A stretch of DNA of 62,000 bases from Symbiodinium natans. Its lineage: Eukaryota; Sar; Dinophyceae; Suessiales; Symbiodiniaceae. The position numbers and the translations under genes are program-made. The DNA lies in the NCBI GenBank assembly GCA_905221605.1, contig CAJNDS010000094.1, positions 1-62,000 on the forward strand, written 5' to 3'. The notes below the pieces were generated by a model that was not told the origin of the DNA, did no database searches, and saw nothing but the letters and a program-made list of their open reading frames with translations. How positions within the stretch are numbered: position 1 is the stretch's first letter; every line of letters begins with the position of its first letter. This document shows, piece after piece, positions 10,259 through 20,387 of the stretch.

Positions 10259-10390
10259 AACCAAAAAAAACAAAAAAAAACCAAAAAAAAGAACCAAGGA
10301 TTTTCACACTAGTCCGAAGGTTTCAGAGTAGTGTGGAAATCCTTGGTTTTTTTGGTTTTTTTGGTTCTTTTGGTTTTTTTTGGTTTGTCT
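10259..10390. repeat. long A/T-rich hairpin
   Basis: Arms with the core AACCAAGGATTTTCACACTA and its reverse complement (one mismatch) flank a 15-20 base loop around 10318-10327. The outer arms are A-rich (left) and T-rich (right) CCAAAAAAAA-type runs, extending the stem to about 55 bp imperfectly. It lies inside the transposon near its right end. Confidence 0.8.
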
Positions 10391-10484
10391 GGCTTTGTAG
10401 AAGGCTCGGGGTGTAGGGCATAAGGCGCGTGCTGGTGTAACGACGGGTTACATGAGCACGCAAGCAACCCTGAAAATATGCCAA

Positions 10485-10516
10485 AAAAAACCCAGGCCCC
10501 ATGGCAGGCCCTTCTG
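10485..10516 (-). repeat. terminal inverted repeat, right
   Basis: The reverse complement reads CAGAAG, then GGCCTGCCATGGGGCCTGGG and a T run. It pairs with 7795-7825. Confidence 0.8.
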
Positions 10517-10524
10517 TATCCATA
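10517..10524. repeat. target-site duplication, right
   Basis: TATCCATA directly abuts the right transposon end, identical to the left copy at 7787-7794. Confidence 0.8.
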
Positions 10525-11508
10525 CCTGCTTTCCTATCGTCCGACGCTATCCTTCCTCTGGAGTTCTCCCTACCGATATCCGTATCAATGCTTCTCTTTA
10601 CCGACTCAGGACGTCGAACTCTATGCTCCTCACCAAAGAGCATGCTTGCCAGCGCTCCATCCGGTCTCTCTGCAGGCCTACGGAACTCATGATCTTGAGA
10701 TCCTGCAGAGGCAGCAGCTATTATGTCATCCCCTGTTATTACCCCGGATTGGTTGAGTATGCCCCTGATTGCAGTCGCAGGATCCTCATCCCCAAAGGGG
10801 TATTCGCGCTTTCGTCCAGCTTCATCAGTGGCATCATGTCCCCTATCCTCTTCACTCTCACGAAGACCTGTTGAGGAGAATTTGACTGATGGGGGACACG
10901 TTCTGCTCCCTATTTTCCGACCCTGCAGCGTCAGTAGGAGGATGATTAGCACCTGAAACAATATGAGGATCGGGCAACATCATAAGACTCCTATGAATCG
11001 ACTCATCATCTCTCCCATTGCCCGCAATCGCTCCACCTTCGGAGCTCGATATTACATGAACAGTCCCGGTCAAACGTTCATCAGCGATATTCGTACCACC
11101 TGCAGTATTATCGCCACGTCTCGTCCTCGCCGTCCTGGATTCTGAACCTTCAGAAGTCGAAGATATGGTAAGGCTTCCTGCTCTATCGGGATGCTCCACG
11201 TCAAATATATCAACCAACGCTAATGGGTCAGCTCTCATGTCTGCAATCGCCCTCAGATCATCAATATTATCACCTCGAGGTACCTCAGTATGAGCCTGAT
11301 TGCCATCATCGAACGCTAACTGTCCAGAAGGGTCCCATGTATCACCACTGGCCGGCATGTCCTCCAGTTCCAAAAGACTCGATCCCTGCGTATCTGCAGA
11401 ATCCTGATTATCGTCCGCCATCTCGTCCACGATGTTGCAACAAGAAAAGGAAAACTGTATCGCGATATTCCCACTCACAGCCGAACCGACAAGGCTCTTA
11501 ACCTGCAA
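10525..11508 (-). pseudogene. interrupted ORF, upstream half
   Basis: The minus-strand frame 11508-10858 is open, with a likely start either at 11508 or at the internal ATG near 11421 (MADDNQDSAD). It is rich in Asp, Glu, Ser, Gly and Arg, so probably disordered. Coding quality then moves to a second frame (from about 10890), continuing as TGLRESEEDRGHDATDE to KAGMDT at the insertion site. A frameshift or a short intron must lie near 10890. The last codons before the transposon (GCA GGT ATG GAT) continue in frame with the half at 7005-7794. Confidence 0.5.
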
Positions 11509-12240
11509 GTAGTGGTGGAATAGACAAACTATTCAAGAAATGTTGCCCGCGCCAACAGGTATTAGCTCAGGGCTGGCAGGAGAATCGCTATAAACAGGTG
11601 TAGATGTTGAAGTTGTTGTCCAGGTGATAGTATCCCTATCAACGGGTCGGATCCAGGGGCCAATCCTTTCCCAACAGAAAGCCACCCTTGCATCGCGGGT
11701 ACAAGAGTATACTCAGGCTTGCAAGACCTGAGGGGTGCACAGGCGTATTGGCCAATATCACCTAGGTTTCCCTTATGGTGTCTATTAGCCGCCACCCTAT
11801 GCTCTCCGTCTCCGCCACTCCTGGCACCTGGGCTTCCCCTGTGGCTTATCAGTATTAGCGAGTCACAGAGCGAGGTTAGGGGACTATACAGCGAGGGGCA
11901 AAAGAGTTCTTTTCTACACAAAGGCTTCAAGAGCGCTCTTGAGCAGGCAAGCGCTGCGGTCATTGCCATGCTCAGACTCAAACTTCAACAAACAAAGACT
12001 GTACATGTCTGACTCCTGCACGAACATGATTGAAACATGAGATATTAGAGCAGATCGCCATCACCTCCAAATATTAGAGATACCTCGCATCATCGTCACT
12101 CATCATGTATTACGTTCTCCTTGTCCTCGTCGTCGACATATTGTGATCAGGCTCCCATACATCATCAACCATCACATCCTGTCACGCTCACGCCCAAACC
12201 TGAAAGTGCTTGTTAGTCAGACTTGACATACCACAAAGGC
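11509..12240. other. no convincing gene
   Basis: The minus-strand ORF 11562-11981 (139 aa) has a hydrophobic end but no clear partner. The rest shows no repeat or exon I can support. It could be the leader of the interrupted ORF. Confidence 0.4.
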
Positions 12241-13647
12241 TACTTATACACGATGTGCCAAACAAACACTACACCTGAACCCAAACTGAAGCCTGAACCC
12301 TGACCTTATCCTTCAACCTAAACTCTCCCAGTGGAACAACAAACCCGAAATTCGAATAGCTGTGGATCGCACGCGAAATGCTGGGCATGTTACAAGGGAG
12401 ACACCAAATATCCAGAGCGCCGGGCGCCAGCGACGGAGCAAGATGAGTCCAACCACACCTCCAGCACCAGCATACGACCGCTACGAAAGTTATGTTGCAG
12501 GTTCAGCAAGATCCCTGCTCTAAGAGTATAGGATTTGGGCTTACAACGGGCCCAGGGATTTGGGTCCTGGCTTTTTTTGGGGCTCAACAACACGAAGGGC
12601 TCAAGCAGCAAAGTCCTGAACTCCTACCAACCTTCAACTCGGCTTAGTTTGGCATTAACCCCAACCCTAAAACCAACTCAGCATCGGCCTAGGGATATCA
12701 TCATGACGTCGGTCCTCGCGCGCGTGTAGAACGGCAATTGTCAGAACAAGAACAAATCTCAAGAATCGAGAAGGTGACGAAACACATGTTCGGCTTCAGG
12801 TCGATTCAGCCCCCCCCCGACGGGGGCCCGGTATGCCTTGTAAGTACACACATAAAAACCGTCTTGAAGAGTGAAACGCTGCAAATACAAAAAACATCAA
12901 AACACAAGTCATACCTGGGAAAGTGAAAACACAAATGGTCTTCTATGTGCAAAAGGAAAACCTGAGGCTATTGATGTATGCATGTGTTCACCTTTGCAAG
13001 ATCAGTGAGGGGGATTAGGACGCAGCTATGCCCCTCAACCCTAAACCGCACTCCCTCTCCAAGCCCCAGACCCTCCATTGCTTAATCAAGGGTTTAGGTT
13101 TTTCGGGTTATTGTGAAGGTATAGGGTTAGGGTGTGGGGTTTGGGCATGTGTTGAGCCCCCGCTTTATTACAAGCTTTGGAGTTTAGGGGTTTTGGGTTT
13201 TAAAGGAAAACGGGGTTTAGGGTTGAAGGGCTTTGGGGGCTTTGGGCTTAAGGGCTTATAGGGCTTATAGTGGGAGTTAGGGTTGTGAACCTGAACCCTC
13301 TGCCATACACCCAACCATAAGCCAGAACCCTGCAAAAAAAATCAACGAAGCAAGCCGCTAAACATCCTGTGAGAAAAACACACAAACCGAAACCCGATTT
13401 CCTACACCCTAACCTTTCACCCTGAACCCTTGAAATCCTTGGAAAGGCCACCCAGAGCGCCAGCAGCAACATCTGCACTTCCAAGTTGCCGAGGCGACAG
13501 TTATGCACCTGGGAAAGATTCTGACAGTCAGGGTGCCAAAAGTTGCACATTGTGGTGTTCAGCCCACGATCAGGAATTCATGTGCTTATGCTTTGCTGCC
13601 GGAGCTGATAGAGCGTGATCGGCAGCAGCTTCGCCAATTAACAGCAT
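12241..13647. repeat. degenerate telomere-like and low-complexity tracts
   Basis: Words such as CCTGAACCC and CCTAAAC occur at 12268-12330. GGGTTTAGG-type words are frequent at 13085-13290 (TTTAGGGTT, GGGTTTTAAAGG), with AACCCTGAACCC at 13400-13430. Between them, 12331-13023 shows short ORFs without support and a poly-C run at 12809-12817. Nothing coding is called. Confidence 0.5.
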
Positions 13648-14346
13648 TCGTGACCCTGGCAGGCCGCTGACAGACTCACAGATGTGGCTTGTGGCGCGCG
13701 TTCGATTTGTGAGGATTTGCACAAATTCAACAGGTTGCATGTGGTAGCATTGCGGCATTGTCAAAGATAAAGCATTTGAGGGTAACCTGCCCTGACAATG
13801 GCAGTCGGCCATGTCTCCAGGGAGGCCGTGGAGAGGGCTTGCACAATGATAGATCGACGTGAGCTAGCGGTACGTGGAGCACCTGGAGCCAGGCCATCGT
13901 TGGTACATGGGTTGCGCCGGTTGTAGCTTGCATGTTGCGAAGGGGCCCTTTGCGTCAGATCTAGTTCTCTCGTTGAAGTTCATTCTCGACTATGCACAGC
14001 CTTTTGGCCAGATGCGGCAATGCAAGATCGAGAATCGGATATTTTTGAATACCCAGCTTACATGTGGCCATCCCCAGTCTGCAACGCAACAACAGACTGG
14101 TGGAATGGAAAGGGGGAGGAAAAAGGCCGGCTCAAGCTGCCAATCGTCGGTTTCAGAGTTAAGATCGGGGAGCTGGGATCGAAAGAAGCTTGTTTGTTCT
14201 ATGCCCTGCAAAGTTACAATCAGACCCTACTTGGAGGCTCATGGGTACGTATTTGTAGGGTTATAAGTTATCATTGGTGTGCAGAATCTGATAGAGGAGC
14301 ACCCCAAAGTAGATACTCTGATCTTGGGAACCTCCGGAATATTACA
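13648..14346 (+). repeat. inverted dispersed repeat, copy B
   Basis: Reverse complement of 1291-2081, with about 91 bp missing. Its frames (13874-14266 and 14020-14361) correspond to the minus-strand frames of copy A, with frameshifts between them, so neither looks like an intact gene. Its right end abuts the 26-bp dispersed motif and then the satellite. Confidence 0.8.
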
Positions 14347-14371
14347 ATTATGCCGGCGTAGACCCCAAACA
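14347..14371 (+). repeat. 26-bp dispersed motif, copy 2
   Basis: AATTATGCCGGCGTAGACCC followed by CAAACA, joined directly to the end of inverted repeat copy B and the start of the satellite. Confidence 0.75.
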
Positions 14372-14384
14372 GTGAGGAGGGCCA

Positions 14385-15750
14385 GAAAAGGCCAAAGAAG
14401 GCCAGAAGAGCACCGACACTCCCGGAGACAAAAAATACAAAAGTTCGTGGGGGGCCGAATTCCCTTGGGGGTCAAAAAGACGCCAACCACTGGGGGATTC
14501 GGCTTTGCACGCGTGTGGAACGGGGGGTCAAAAAGGCCCGTGGCCAACCACTGCCGGGGCCTGAAGAGGCCACAAGAGGCCGGAACGGAATTCGCGCGAA
14601 ACCACAGCGGGAGCCTCGAAACGAAGCCCCCCCCCACCACGTGCGCCGTTGCGGCCCGCAACCTAAGTGGACCCCCCAGAAGAAGCCAGAAGAGGCTCGA
14701 GCAAGCCAGAAGAGGCCGGAATTCACGCGAAACCACAACGCAACGAAATTCGTGCGAAACCACAGCGGGAGCGTGGAAACGAAGGCCCCGCCCCACCGCG
14801 TGCGCCGCGGCGGTCGGCAACCTATAAGTGGCCCCCCCAGAAGAGGCCGGAATTCGCGCGAAACCACAGTGGGAGCGTCGAAATACAACGGAATTCGCGC
14901 GAAATCAAAGCGGCAGCATCGAAACGCAACGGAATTCGCGCGAAACCACAGCGGGAGCGTCGAAACCAAGGCCCCGTCTCACCGCGCGCGCCGTTGCGGT
15001 CGGCAACCTAAGTGGCCCCCCCAGAAGAGGCCTGAAGAGGCCGGAATTCGCGCGAAACCACCGAAACGCAACGGAATTCGCGCGAAAGCACAGCGGGAGC
15101 GTCGAAACAAAGGCCCCGTCCCACCGCGCGCGCCGTTGTGGTCGGCAACCTAAGTGGCCCGCCCAGAAGCGGCTGTCGTGGCCTGAATTCGCGCGAAACC
15201 ACAGCGGGAGCATCGAAATGCAACGGAATTCGCGCGAAACCACAGCGGCAGCATCGAAACGCAACGGAATCGCGCGAAACCACAGCGGGAGCGTCGAAAC
15301 CCAGGCCCCGGCTCACCGCGCGCGCCGTTGCGGTCGGCAACCTAAGTGGCCCCCCCAGAAGAGGCCTGAAGAGGCCACGAGAGGCCGGAATTCGCGCGAA
15401 ACCACAGCGGGAGCATCGAAATGCAACGGAATTCGCGCGAAACCACAGCGGCAGCATCGAAACGCAACGGAATTCGCGCGAAACCACAGCGGGAGCGTCG
15501 AAACCAAGGCCCCGTCCCACCGCGCGCGCCGTTGCGGTCGGCAACCTAAGTGGCCCCCCAGAAAAGGCCTGAAGAGGCCACGAGAGGCCGGAATTCGCGC
15601 GAAACCACAGGGGGAGCATCGAAATGCAACAGAATTCGCGCGAAGCCACAGCGGGAGCATCGAAACGCAACGGAATTCGCGCGAAACCACAGCGGGAGCG
15701 TCGAAACCAAGGCCCCGTCCCACCGCCGCGCGCGCCGCTGCGGTCAGCAA
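14385..15750. repeat. GC-rich complex satellite with 41-bp subunit
   Basis: The basic unit starts GGAATTCGCGCGAAACCACA and runs 41 bp. One to three such units alternate with an ~80-bp spacer holding ACCGCGCGCGCCGTTGCGGT, AACCTAAGTGGCCCCCC and AAGAGGCC words. GAATTC recurs in most units. Few stop triplets occur in any frame, so long ORFs appear on both strands (up to 338 aa plus, 281 aa minus). They are satellite artefacts or at best repetitive Arg-rich peptides. Copies nearest the right end are the most regular. Confidence 0.85.
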
Positions 15751-16809
15751 CCAATTCCTTTACCCTGAACGTAAGAACCCCATTGTGCAAGCACTGTTTG
15801 GGGAAATATATGTACCTAAAAAAATACATAACGAACGCAGCTAGGGAAGCCACATGAAGTCCGAAACCTTTGAAGCCCCGGATTTCTCTGAGCCCATACT
15901 ATAAAAAAATGTTGCAGCAAGCGGCCAACTTCTCGGGAGGCGCTGGGCAAGGGGTCCTGCCTGGCTGGCCGCCCTGGCCTGGGCCCGGGCATCAGTCAAG
16001 AACCCTGTTGACGCAAGACTGTTTCTTATCTGGGCGTCGCGCCATGCACGCAACTCCATGGCGAAATCCGGGCCTTGAAACACTAAAGGGCTGCCAAAGC
16101 CTGAATGCGAGATACCATGGGCACTGACTGTGGGGAATGCCGTTTATGGGATGTGGGCTCCTCTGCTGTCATGGTCAGAAGTTGCTACGGTCGCCGGTAT
16201 TTCAGTCTTGGGTTTCGAGTCCACGGCTGGCTGTCGCTATTGATGGTCTTCGCCTCATGCACCCGGATCCCCTTGAGCCGCTCGCGTATGGCTATGGTGT
16301 TGTACTGCACCGACCTATTCGCGTTTGCGAGCAGCCCCACACCCCGCCCAATCTAGAGCACACCCTTTGCCCGGCGTCAAGGGGAGAGGATGTCAACCAC
16401 GGCCTTGTGGCCCTGCCGGGTTTTCTTTGTATTGGTCAGGGTGGGAGGGAGTGCAAGGGATGACACATGTGACCCAGGCAGCTCTGCAAAAGACCGCACG
16501 AAGAGTGCCTGTTGGATGTGAAGGCTCGGGAATAAGCGGCATCGTTCAGACTCGCTGATCCCAAGAGCTAGCTATACTGGGACTGGGAACCTGGTCCGCA
16601 CTTCCCCGAGCACTGTGCTCATAGTTCGGCGCTGAGTCGAGGAAGGTAATTATCCTCAACGACTGAAGGGATCCCTTTTTGCACTACGTCGAAAAGGCGC
16701 CCTGTCATTGTCCTACCACGCCGTTGGCAGTTCTTTGATGAACTATTCTACTGCTCCATGAACCCTCAGAGCCTCTTTTTGTCGCGCAGTTGGCTCGGCG
16801 ACACAGACT
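15751..16809. other. no convincing gene
   Basis: Short overlapping ORFs on both strands without consistent coding character. No repeat is recognised. Confidence 0.45.
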
Positions 16810-17259
16810 TCAGCAGCGCCAGAGGAGCTCGTTCAGATCTGACCGCACAGCGAGCGAGCTGGCGGTGTTGGATAAAACCCGGAGTTGCTTCTCTGCTTCT
16901 GCAAAGGTTCGGCTGGGATCACCGTCAGTTCGCCAGAGGATCTGCAGGTCCCCGACTATGACCTGTTGGCAATTGGTACTGGCCTGATGGTGCAAGATTC
17001 TGACCAAGAGGGATACCCACTGCTGCCGCTGAAGCTTGGTAAGTGAGCGCAGAACAGTTTGGAGATGTCTCGTGCACTGCAGCACGTCATTGAAGTTCTG
17101 GGGGCTGATCTCGGTGGATGAGAGTAAATCTTTCATCAAGACCAGCATGTCTTCTGCGATCAGCTGCTGCACGAAAGGGAAGCAGCCTCCGTAGTGGAAA
17201 AGAGCCATGTGAGCAGCCAGGCGTACGGACACATCCGCATCGCGGCAATGCCCAAGCAC
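16810..17259 (-). CDS. alpha-helical repeat (HEAT-like) C-terminal exon
   Basis: A 149-aa open frame with strong coding character, ending at a stop (LNELLWRC). It is a chain of amphipathic helices: DADVSVRLAAHMALFHYGG near the start looks like a HEAT/armadillo helix pair, followed by FVQQLIAEDMLVLMKDLL and LQRQQWVSLLVRILHH. Such folds act as protein-binding scaffolds. I cannot name the family. It is probably the last exon of the minus-strand gene that starts near 20.53 kb, or of a separate gene beginning around 17.5 kb. Confidence 0.55.
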   Translation of the reverse strand: MLGHCRDADVSVRLAAHMALFHYGGCFPFVQQLIAEDMLVLMKDLLSSTEISPQNFNDVLQCTRHLQTVLRSLTKLQRQQWVSLLVRILHHQASTNCQQVIVGDLQILWRTDGDPSRTFAEAEKQLRVLSNTASSLAVRSDLNELLWRC

Positions 17260-17272
17260 GCTTGTATGTTAC

Positions 17273-17368
17273 GACGAGTTGAGTTGCCATCCCAGCTGCA
17301 TGTGGGCATTCGGAACATGCTGTTGCGGAGGTCTCCAGCAAATTTTCGTGGGCCGTCATCACTTCCTT
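17273..17368 (-). CDS. exon upstream of the HEAT-like exon
   Basis: The open frame reads KEVMTAHENLLETSATAC after an AG at 17369-17370, helical and coding-like. A further helical frame (IFATELQQLGGEAAV) lies at about 17405-17455. The phase to the next exon is not resolved, so limits are approximate. Confidence 0.35.
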
Positions 17369-17605
17369 CTGCAAGCAGTCTGGCGCACATGCGCATCCCC
17401 AAACTGCAGCCTCACCTCCCAGCTGCTGGAGCTCCGTGGCAAAGATTGCGAGGAGATCGCCTCCTCAATCGCAGAAACTGGCATCAATGCTGCTGCTCTA
17501 AACACAAAAGCCATGCACCCTATAAAGCCCGAAGGCCCGAAAGCCCCCAGGAGCCTCCAAATTGCCGTCGTCGGCCGGCCTCAGCTGCCAGAAGAAGCAA
17601 GTGGT

Positions 17606-17645
17606 TTGAAGTTTGGGGTTTAGGGCAGTTTAGGGTTTAGGGGGC
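17606..17645 (+). repeat. telomere-like TTTAGGG tract
   Basis: GGGGTTTAGGGCAGTTTAGG and further GGTTTAGGG words. It lies between minus-strand exons, so probably in an intron or gene gap. Confidence 0.75.
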
Positions 17646-17852
17646 AGAGCCCAAGGCCTACATCATGGGGGCTGTTGCAAAAAATCATTGGTCCTCTCTT
17701 GCTGCCCTCAAATACAGACAAGAGTACGCTCTCGAACTCTATGGAGCACACTCCAGGTTCTCAATTCCTACTTCTGAGGGCAGCGCGAAAACAAGACACG
17801 CGGAGGCACGTAATAAGCCATCATGAAACAGCACTAGAACCCGAAAGATGCA

Positions 17853-18098
17853 CTAGGAGCCTACAAACCCAAGGCAAACCCAGAACAGGCACGCAATCAG
17901 GACAGAATTGATGGTGGCTGCGGCTCTGCTGCTGGAACCCCACAGCCCAAAGCGTTGCACACACACGTGCTCCCCTGCTCCCACTCGTGCTGATTCGAAA
18001 GATAAGTTGGCCCTGGGTGCAAAGGTCAACAGGAGAATGACAAGAGCCACTGTTGACGCAGTTGCAAAGAAGAAGAAGCGCAACATCTTGCGCCACAA
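17853..18098 (-). CDS. transmembrane exon
   Basis: The frame contains a clear membrane helix (FFFFATASTVALVILLLTF) after a basic WRKM start, and a second hydrophobic stretch at its end (SVLIACLFWVCLGFVG). A GACAG acceptor at about 18082 could start the exon. The WRKM-plus-helix pattern resembles tail anchors of SNARE-like proteins, but I do not see a SNARE motif. The stop at 17853 would end the protein. Confidence 0.4.
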   Translation of the reverse strand: MWRKMLRFFFFATASTVALVILLLTFAPRANLSFESARVGAGEHVCVQRFGLWGSSSRAAATINSVLIACLFWVCLGFVGS

Positions 18099-18101
18099 CT
18101 G

Positions 18102-18300
18102 TCATCCCCCCAACATCCCGCCGCAATGCCCTGATTTCAGCATCCCGGCAGCCCACGCTTCGCCGATGCCCCCGTTGCACTTCCACAGCAAGATTTGAGA
18201 GACAGAACCTCTGGCCGGAGAGCATGTTGCTGCTGAGACGCTCGACAGGCTGATGCTCGTGGCAATGCAGACCCTCCAGCTCCGTCTGGGCTTTCGGAAC
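18102..18300 (-). CDS. helical exon(s)
   Basis: The frame reads AQTELEGLHCHEHQPVERLS, SNMLSGQ, then CRDAEIRALRRDV, with good helix propensity. GTTCTGTCTC after GGCCAGAG could be a donor inside it. It belongs with the neighbouring minus-strand exons. A G run sits just outside at 18349-18366. Confidence 0.35.
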
Positions 18301-18785
18301 CTTAGCTTAAGACATGGCAGCAGCTCGGGGATGCCGAGAGGCAGCAACCTGGGGGGGGGGGGGGGGCACTTCACGCACATGAGCAAATGGCCCCAATCCA
18401 AAAAGAATCTAAACAAAGTTATTCTGCGACTCAGCAGCGGCCTTCGCCCTAAAAAGTGTGATCAAATGCACAACGCTGCGCTGACGAGCACTTAAGTAAG
18501 CAGTAACCAGGCACACGTCACTTGCGTCATACTGAGTCGAAAAAATCAAAAAACCACTTAAGACTGAAGTGTCCGCTTGCACAGTGAGGAGCCGGTTCAA
18601 AGCAGCTCCAGTCATCAACGCTCCAGACGTCGTGGGCCTTCGACTTTAATATGTAATGGCTGACAGAATTTATCACTGTCCTTAGACACATAACATACTG
18701 CCATAGCCAGCAGATGCCAGAAGTGCACCTCGACCCACTCCCGCTTCCCCGCTGCATGTCATTGATCACTCAAGAACACAGTGCC

Positions 18786-19055
18786 CTAGCGCCCTTCGCT
18801 CCTGCTGGTCATCCACGTGCTCCTCATCAGCCACATTAAAGAACTCGCAGTCGAGATTCCGGCGTACAGGGTCAATGCACCTCGTTCCGCAAGAGCAATC
18901 TTACTTCTGGAAGCTGCTGTGCGCCTGACTAGCTTTGCTAGCTTTGCGTTTGCCTGTGCCAGGTTCTCTCTAATAAGCGCAGCGGCCTTGGAGACAGCGC
19001 CTCCTGGACCTTCTGCTTCTTTTTGGTGTTTGGACTTGGGGAACTTGTGGAACAA
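18786..19055 (-). CDS. coiled-coil exon
   Basis: An 89-aa open frame. The Lys-rich start (FPKSKHQKEAEG) is followed by a strong helix or coiled coil (AVSKAAALIRENLAQANAKL, then AASRSKIALAERGAL). No domain beyond the coil is seen. Confidence 0.5.
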   Translation of the reverse strand: MFHKFPKSKHQKEAEGPGGAVSKAAALIRENLAQANAKLAKLVRRTAASRSKIALAERGALTLYAGISTASSLMWLMRSTWMTSRSEGR

Positions 19056-19315
19056 GGTGTGAGAAAGCGCTTTCTCTTCACCTTGCTCTGCATCTTCGCA
19101 CCCGCGACTTCATACCTCAGAACACATTGCGAATGATTCTGCCCAATGGGCTATCCGGTTATCCCTTCTCGGTGTGCAAGAGTGGCCTGTGGACAGCAAG
19201 GCGCCCTGAGAATCGTAGATGAGGCATGGAATAAGTTAAGTGTGATAAGAAGATCATCAACGGGGACAGGGTTGGCACCTCATGATTTATCTACATTCTG
19301 TTATCTCACGCCGGA

Positions 19316-19396
19316 AGGGGGGGGAGAGAAGGAGGGAGAGAAGGGGGCGAGAGAAGGAGGGGAGAGAAAAGGGTGGGGCAGAAGGGGGGGAGGAGG
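19316..19396 (+). repeat. polypurine tract
   Basis: About 80 bp of uninterrupted G/A (GGGGGGAGAGAAGGAGGGAG type) with few exceptions, capable of triplex or G-quadruplex structure. It lies inside a minus-strand gene, so transcripts would be pyrimidine-rich there. Confidence 0.8.
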
Positions 19397-19514
19397 CAGT
19401 GGCTTCATAATCTCTGAGCAAAATTTTTGCCAAAAAAACACTCCCAAGAACGGCATGTGTACAAAAAATTCTCTCAGCCCACCTACCCCCCCACAGACCC
19501 ATCCCCAACTCGTG

Positions 19515-20020
19515 CTGGCAAGAATCTGAACTTGGAGCTTGCATATCTGGCGTTCAAGGCTCGCAATGTGGGCAGCAATCGCACCAGATGATTGCTCTTG
19601 TCGTTCGTAGAGCTTCTGCAGCAAAGTGTCCAGCCTGGGCCAATCACACAAGTGCTTGCTAGCGCTGCAAACGACAGCGAGGTTCCACCATGGCTGCCAC
19701 AACGCAGGAAACCATCTCAGACCCGGACGAAGTCAGCGAGGTTAGCTGCGGCTGCAACCCTTCGAAACTTTGCTCAAAGGACTGCGGGTCACCAGACCTC
19801 AGTTCACTTTGGACAGGCAAGGCATAGGCAAGGCATTGGATGGTGCCGGCTGCAAATCTCCGACGGCTACGCAGCGGACATGCAATCGTCGATCTCCCTG
19901 TTCTTCAATGCTGTTCAAGAACGCGTAAATATGCAATAATTCTTTCCATGTTTTCACACACGTGAACACTTCAGCCCATGCAGCAAACAAATCTGCCCGG
20001 TTTGTGGGTTCTCTATACAA
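19515..20020 (-). CDS. three helical exons of one gene
   Basis: In gene order: NRADLFAAWAEVFTCVKTWK followed by LLHIYAFLNSIEEQGDRRLH (about 20010-19850); ELRSGDPQSFEQSFEGLQPQ followed by LTSLTSSGSEMVS (about 19830-19690); and LCDWPRLDTLLQKLYERQEQ followed by IAAHIASLERQICKLQ (about 19680-19520). The last is a coiled coil. Frames change between them, as expected for introns. No family is recognised. They follow the start exon at 20.53 kb on the same strand. Confidence 0.45.
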
Positions 20021-20291
20021 TACAATACTTCAGCTCCTCCGGAACCTGGAAATCCAGCCAGCAGCAGCAAACCATCAGGAGAGAAGTACTGTATTCTCAT
20101 ATAAAATGAAAAAAGTCGAATTGTATTGTAATCGTCCGAGTAGTCTAATTGTGTCTATGAATAAATACAGCATTACACGAAAGCGCTGTAGCAATGCAGC
20201 ATTGCACGCCTAAGCCTCACGCGAGGAAGTAGCCATCACATCTTCGGGCCGATCCTTACACCGCAGCCATGCCTTGCACTCTGGTGGGAAT

Positions 20292-20330
20292 TTGGGGTTA
20301 GGGTTTAGGCGGTTTAGGGTTTAGGGTTGT
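20292..20330 (+). repeat. telomere-like TTTAGGG tract
   Basis: GGGGTTAGGGTTTAGGCGGT then TTAGGGTTTAGGG. It sits between the start exon (20.39-20.53 kb) and the next exon (20.01 kb) of a minus-strand gene, so probably in intron 1. Confidence 0.8.
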
Positions 20331-20387
20331 ATTCAGCCGGTTTCACTTACCATGAACTGCATACTCAATTAAAGCACGCTCTTTATA

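Larger units (their letters stand above)
7795..10516 (-). mobile_element. KDZ/Zisupton-like DNA transposon, 2.7 kb
   Basis: The element is defined by terminal inverted repeats (7795-7825 and 10485-10516, about 24 of 25 inner bases identical) and an exact 8-bp duplication TATCCATA outside each end. It carries a transposase and a small upstream ORF, both on the minus strand. It also has subterminal 23-bp repeats, a 168-bp tandem duplication, GCTTATAAGC palindromes and an A/T-rich hairpin. Eight-bp duplications are known for hAT elements and, as I recall, for Zisupton; the transposase motifs favour the KDZ group. A frameshift in the transposase suggests it is no longer autonomous, or that there is a sequencing error. 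Confidence 0.75.

Noticed and set aside
14828-15844. 338-aa plus and 281-aa minus ORFs
   Set aside because: Both are translations of the GC-rich satellite, which lacks stops in most frames. The 41-bp unit shifts frame in each copy, so no constant protein repeat is maintained.
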